Shown here in pieces: positions 12,671 through 13,609 of a DNA stretch of 13,609 nucleotides. Every line of letters begins with the position of its first letter. Position 1 is the first letter of the stretch. The notes beneath the pieces are model-generated. The model had not been told where the DNA came from and searched no databases. It was given only the letters and a program-made list of their open reading frames with translations. The stretch is from JACVRW01 sp036407035 (GTDB lineage: Bacteria > Actinomycetota > Thermoleophilia > Solirubrobacterales > Thermoleophilaceae), in contig DASXAA010000259.1 of the NCBI GenBank assembly GCA_036407035.1, positions 1-13,609 of the forward strand, read 5' to 3'. The position numbers and the translations under genes were made by a program.

Positions 12671-13495
12671 CTACCTCCGCGACCACGGCGTAACGGGGCG
12701 CTCGTGCCGCTCGCCGTCCACCACGATGTCCACGCGCTCGTTGAAGAACGCCATCCGGTCCGTCACCTCGGCGGCGTCCCGGAGCGGCTCCGGGTAGCTC
12801 CACACGAGGTCGTCCTCGTCCCCGAACGACCAGTACGAGGCCTGGCCCTTGTACGCGCAGAAGGTCTTCGTGTCGCTCGGGCGGAGCAGGTCCGTCCGCA
12901 CGTCCTCCGGCGGCAGGTAGTAGCGGATCGGCAGCTGGGTCTCGAAGAGGAACAGCGCGTTCGCCGACTCCGCCAGCACCTCGCCGCCGCTCTCGACGCG
13001 CACCTTGCGCGAGCTGGGCACGACGTCGATGCGGTGGAACGGGTCCTTCGGGTGGGCGACGTTGCGCTCGTCCTCCTCGTACCAGGCGTCGAAGGAGTCG
13101 AAGTCGAGCAGGATGTACCCGGCGACCGCGGGGTCGGCCATGCGGAAGGCCGTCGCGTCATGGCCCGCCTCGGACCGGATCAGCACCGGCTCGCCCTCGC
13201 TCGTGTGCACGGCGAACGGGATGCTCGGGTCGAACACCGGGCGGCCCGCCAGCTGCGGCGCGCGGATCTCGCCGGCCGGCGGGGCCGCGTCCGCCGCGCC
13301 GGCGATCTCGGCGTCGACGTCCTCGGCGGGAACGGCGTAGCTCGGCACCACCCGCTTCGGCTCCCACACCAGCATCGCCCGGGTGGTGTCGACCACCGTA
13401 CGGTCCCCGACCAGCGCGCGGATCCTCTTCTGGATGGGCTCGTAGCGCAGCGATTCGAACTCGCTCAAGAGGAGATCGCGGACCCTGACGCCCAC
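12671..13495 (-). CDS. Protein with two DUF427 domains
   Basis: 274 residues. Two copies of the DUF427 fold are visible. The N-terminal copy (about residues 18-135) has RIRALVGDRTVVDTTRAMLVWEP and VPSYAVPAEDV. The C-terminal copy (about 150-270) has the parallel RIDVVPSSRKVRVESGGEVL, LFLFETQLPIRYYLPPEDV, then the signature TFCAYKGQASYWSF (211-224) and WSYPEPLRDAAEVTDRMAFFNERVDI. The first copy lacks the YKG-x-A-x-YW block, so it looks degenerate and the second carries the conserved pocket. The domain is widespread in actinomycetes and its function is unknown; it is soluble, with no signal peptide. Start GTG at 13495; a weak AACACT -10-like hexamer lies 6 nt upstream. It diverges from the next gene and converges on infC. 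Confidence 0.85.
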   Translation of the reverse strand: MGVRVRDLLLSEFESLRYEPIQKRIRALVGDRTVVDTTRAMLVWEPKRVVPSYAVPAEDVDAEIAGAADAAPPAGEIRAPQLAGRPVFDPSIPFAVHTSEGEPVLIRSEAGHDATAFRMADPAVAGYILLDFDSFDAWYEEDERNVAHPKDPFHRIDVVPSSRKVRVESGGEVLAESANALFLFETQLPIRYYLPPEDVRTDLLRPSDTKTFCAYKGQASYWSFGDEDDLVWSYPEPLRDAAEVTDRMAFFNERVDIVVDGERHERPVTPWSRR

Positions 13496-13547
13496 GTGGG
13501 AAGTGTTTCACGCATCGATGCGCGTCCGAGCGGGAAAGGAAGTTGAC

Positions 13548-13609
13548 GTGGACGGCTTCGACCCTCGGACGAGCTTCGGGTACGACGTGTCGAAGCGCTA
13601 CGACGCCGA
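13548..13609 (+). CDS. Start of a gene cut by the window end
   Basis: GTG at 13548 follows a good Shine-Dalgarno stretch (AAAGGAAG, 13535-13542) by 5 nt, and the frame stays open for the 20 codons visible (MDGFDPRTSFGYDVSKRYDA). An aromatic/acidic N-terminus ending in a YDA-type motif is seen in some class I SAM-dependent methyltransferases, but 20 residues are too few to say. Divergent from the DUF427 gene, with starts 52 nt apart. Confidence 0.5.
   Translation, partial: MDGFDPRTSFGYDVSKRYDA

Overview
The window comes from a high-GC (about 70%) bacterium. It fits an actinomycete of the Thermoleophilia (Solirubrobacterales/Gaiellales) type: third codon positions are almost all G or C, GTG starts are frequent, a PhoU-like protein is paired with PiT, and many genes start within 8-10 nt of a TANNNT -10 box, as expected of leaderless or nearly leaderless mRNAs. 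The lineage is an inference; there is no rRNA here. Apart from one possible mobile-element reading of the hairpin described below, there is no phage, IS, CRISPR or defence signature.

Layout. 1-1084: two secreted or surface hypothetical proteins, the first cut by the window edge. 1158-1573: tRNA-Val(GAC) on the minus strand and, upstream of it, a small minus-strand gene that appears to use a CTG start and is easily missed. 1574-4289: a metallophosphoesterase, then a phosphate-uptake operon (PhoU-like DUF47 protein, PiT permease, 82-residue two-helix membrane protein). 4290-6130: a class V PLP enzyme (minus) and a glyoxalase-II-like metallo-beta-lactamase protein (plus), diverging from a 26-bp gap that carries two overlapping -10 boxes. 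6127-7665: a minus-strand flavoprotein aromatic hydroxylase. 7705-11683: a tightly coupled three-gene operon, each junction a 4-nt overlap: an uncharacterised TIM-barrel-like protein, fumarylacetoacetase, and threonyl-tRNA synthetase. 11680-12567: an unusual RNA-rich stretch and infC (IF3). 12671-13495: a double-DUF427 protein (minus). 13548-end: the first 20 codons of another gene.

How the genes work together. PhoU-like protein plus PiT form a low-affinity phosphate uptake unit. The flavin hydroxylase, the uncharacterised protein and fumarylacetoacetase point to aromatic-ring (homogentisate/tyrosine-type) catabolism, with the last two fused at operon level to thrS. thrS and infC are neighbours, as in many bacteria, but infC is not followed by rpmI-rplT.

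The most interesting part is 11680-12010. An almost unbroken 172-nt rod hairpin begins on the thrS stop codon. Its outer helix is 35 contiguous base pairs with nine G.U pairs and no A.C mismatch, which points to selection on a plus-strand RNA. A TATACT promoter follows, then a 12-codon micro-ORF 8 nt downstream of it, then mutually exclusive stems, one of which pairs with the infC start codon. This looks like an undescribed cis-regulatory system for thrS-infC. A CTAG-flanked miniature transposable element remains the main alternative for the hairpin.
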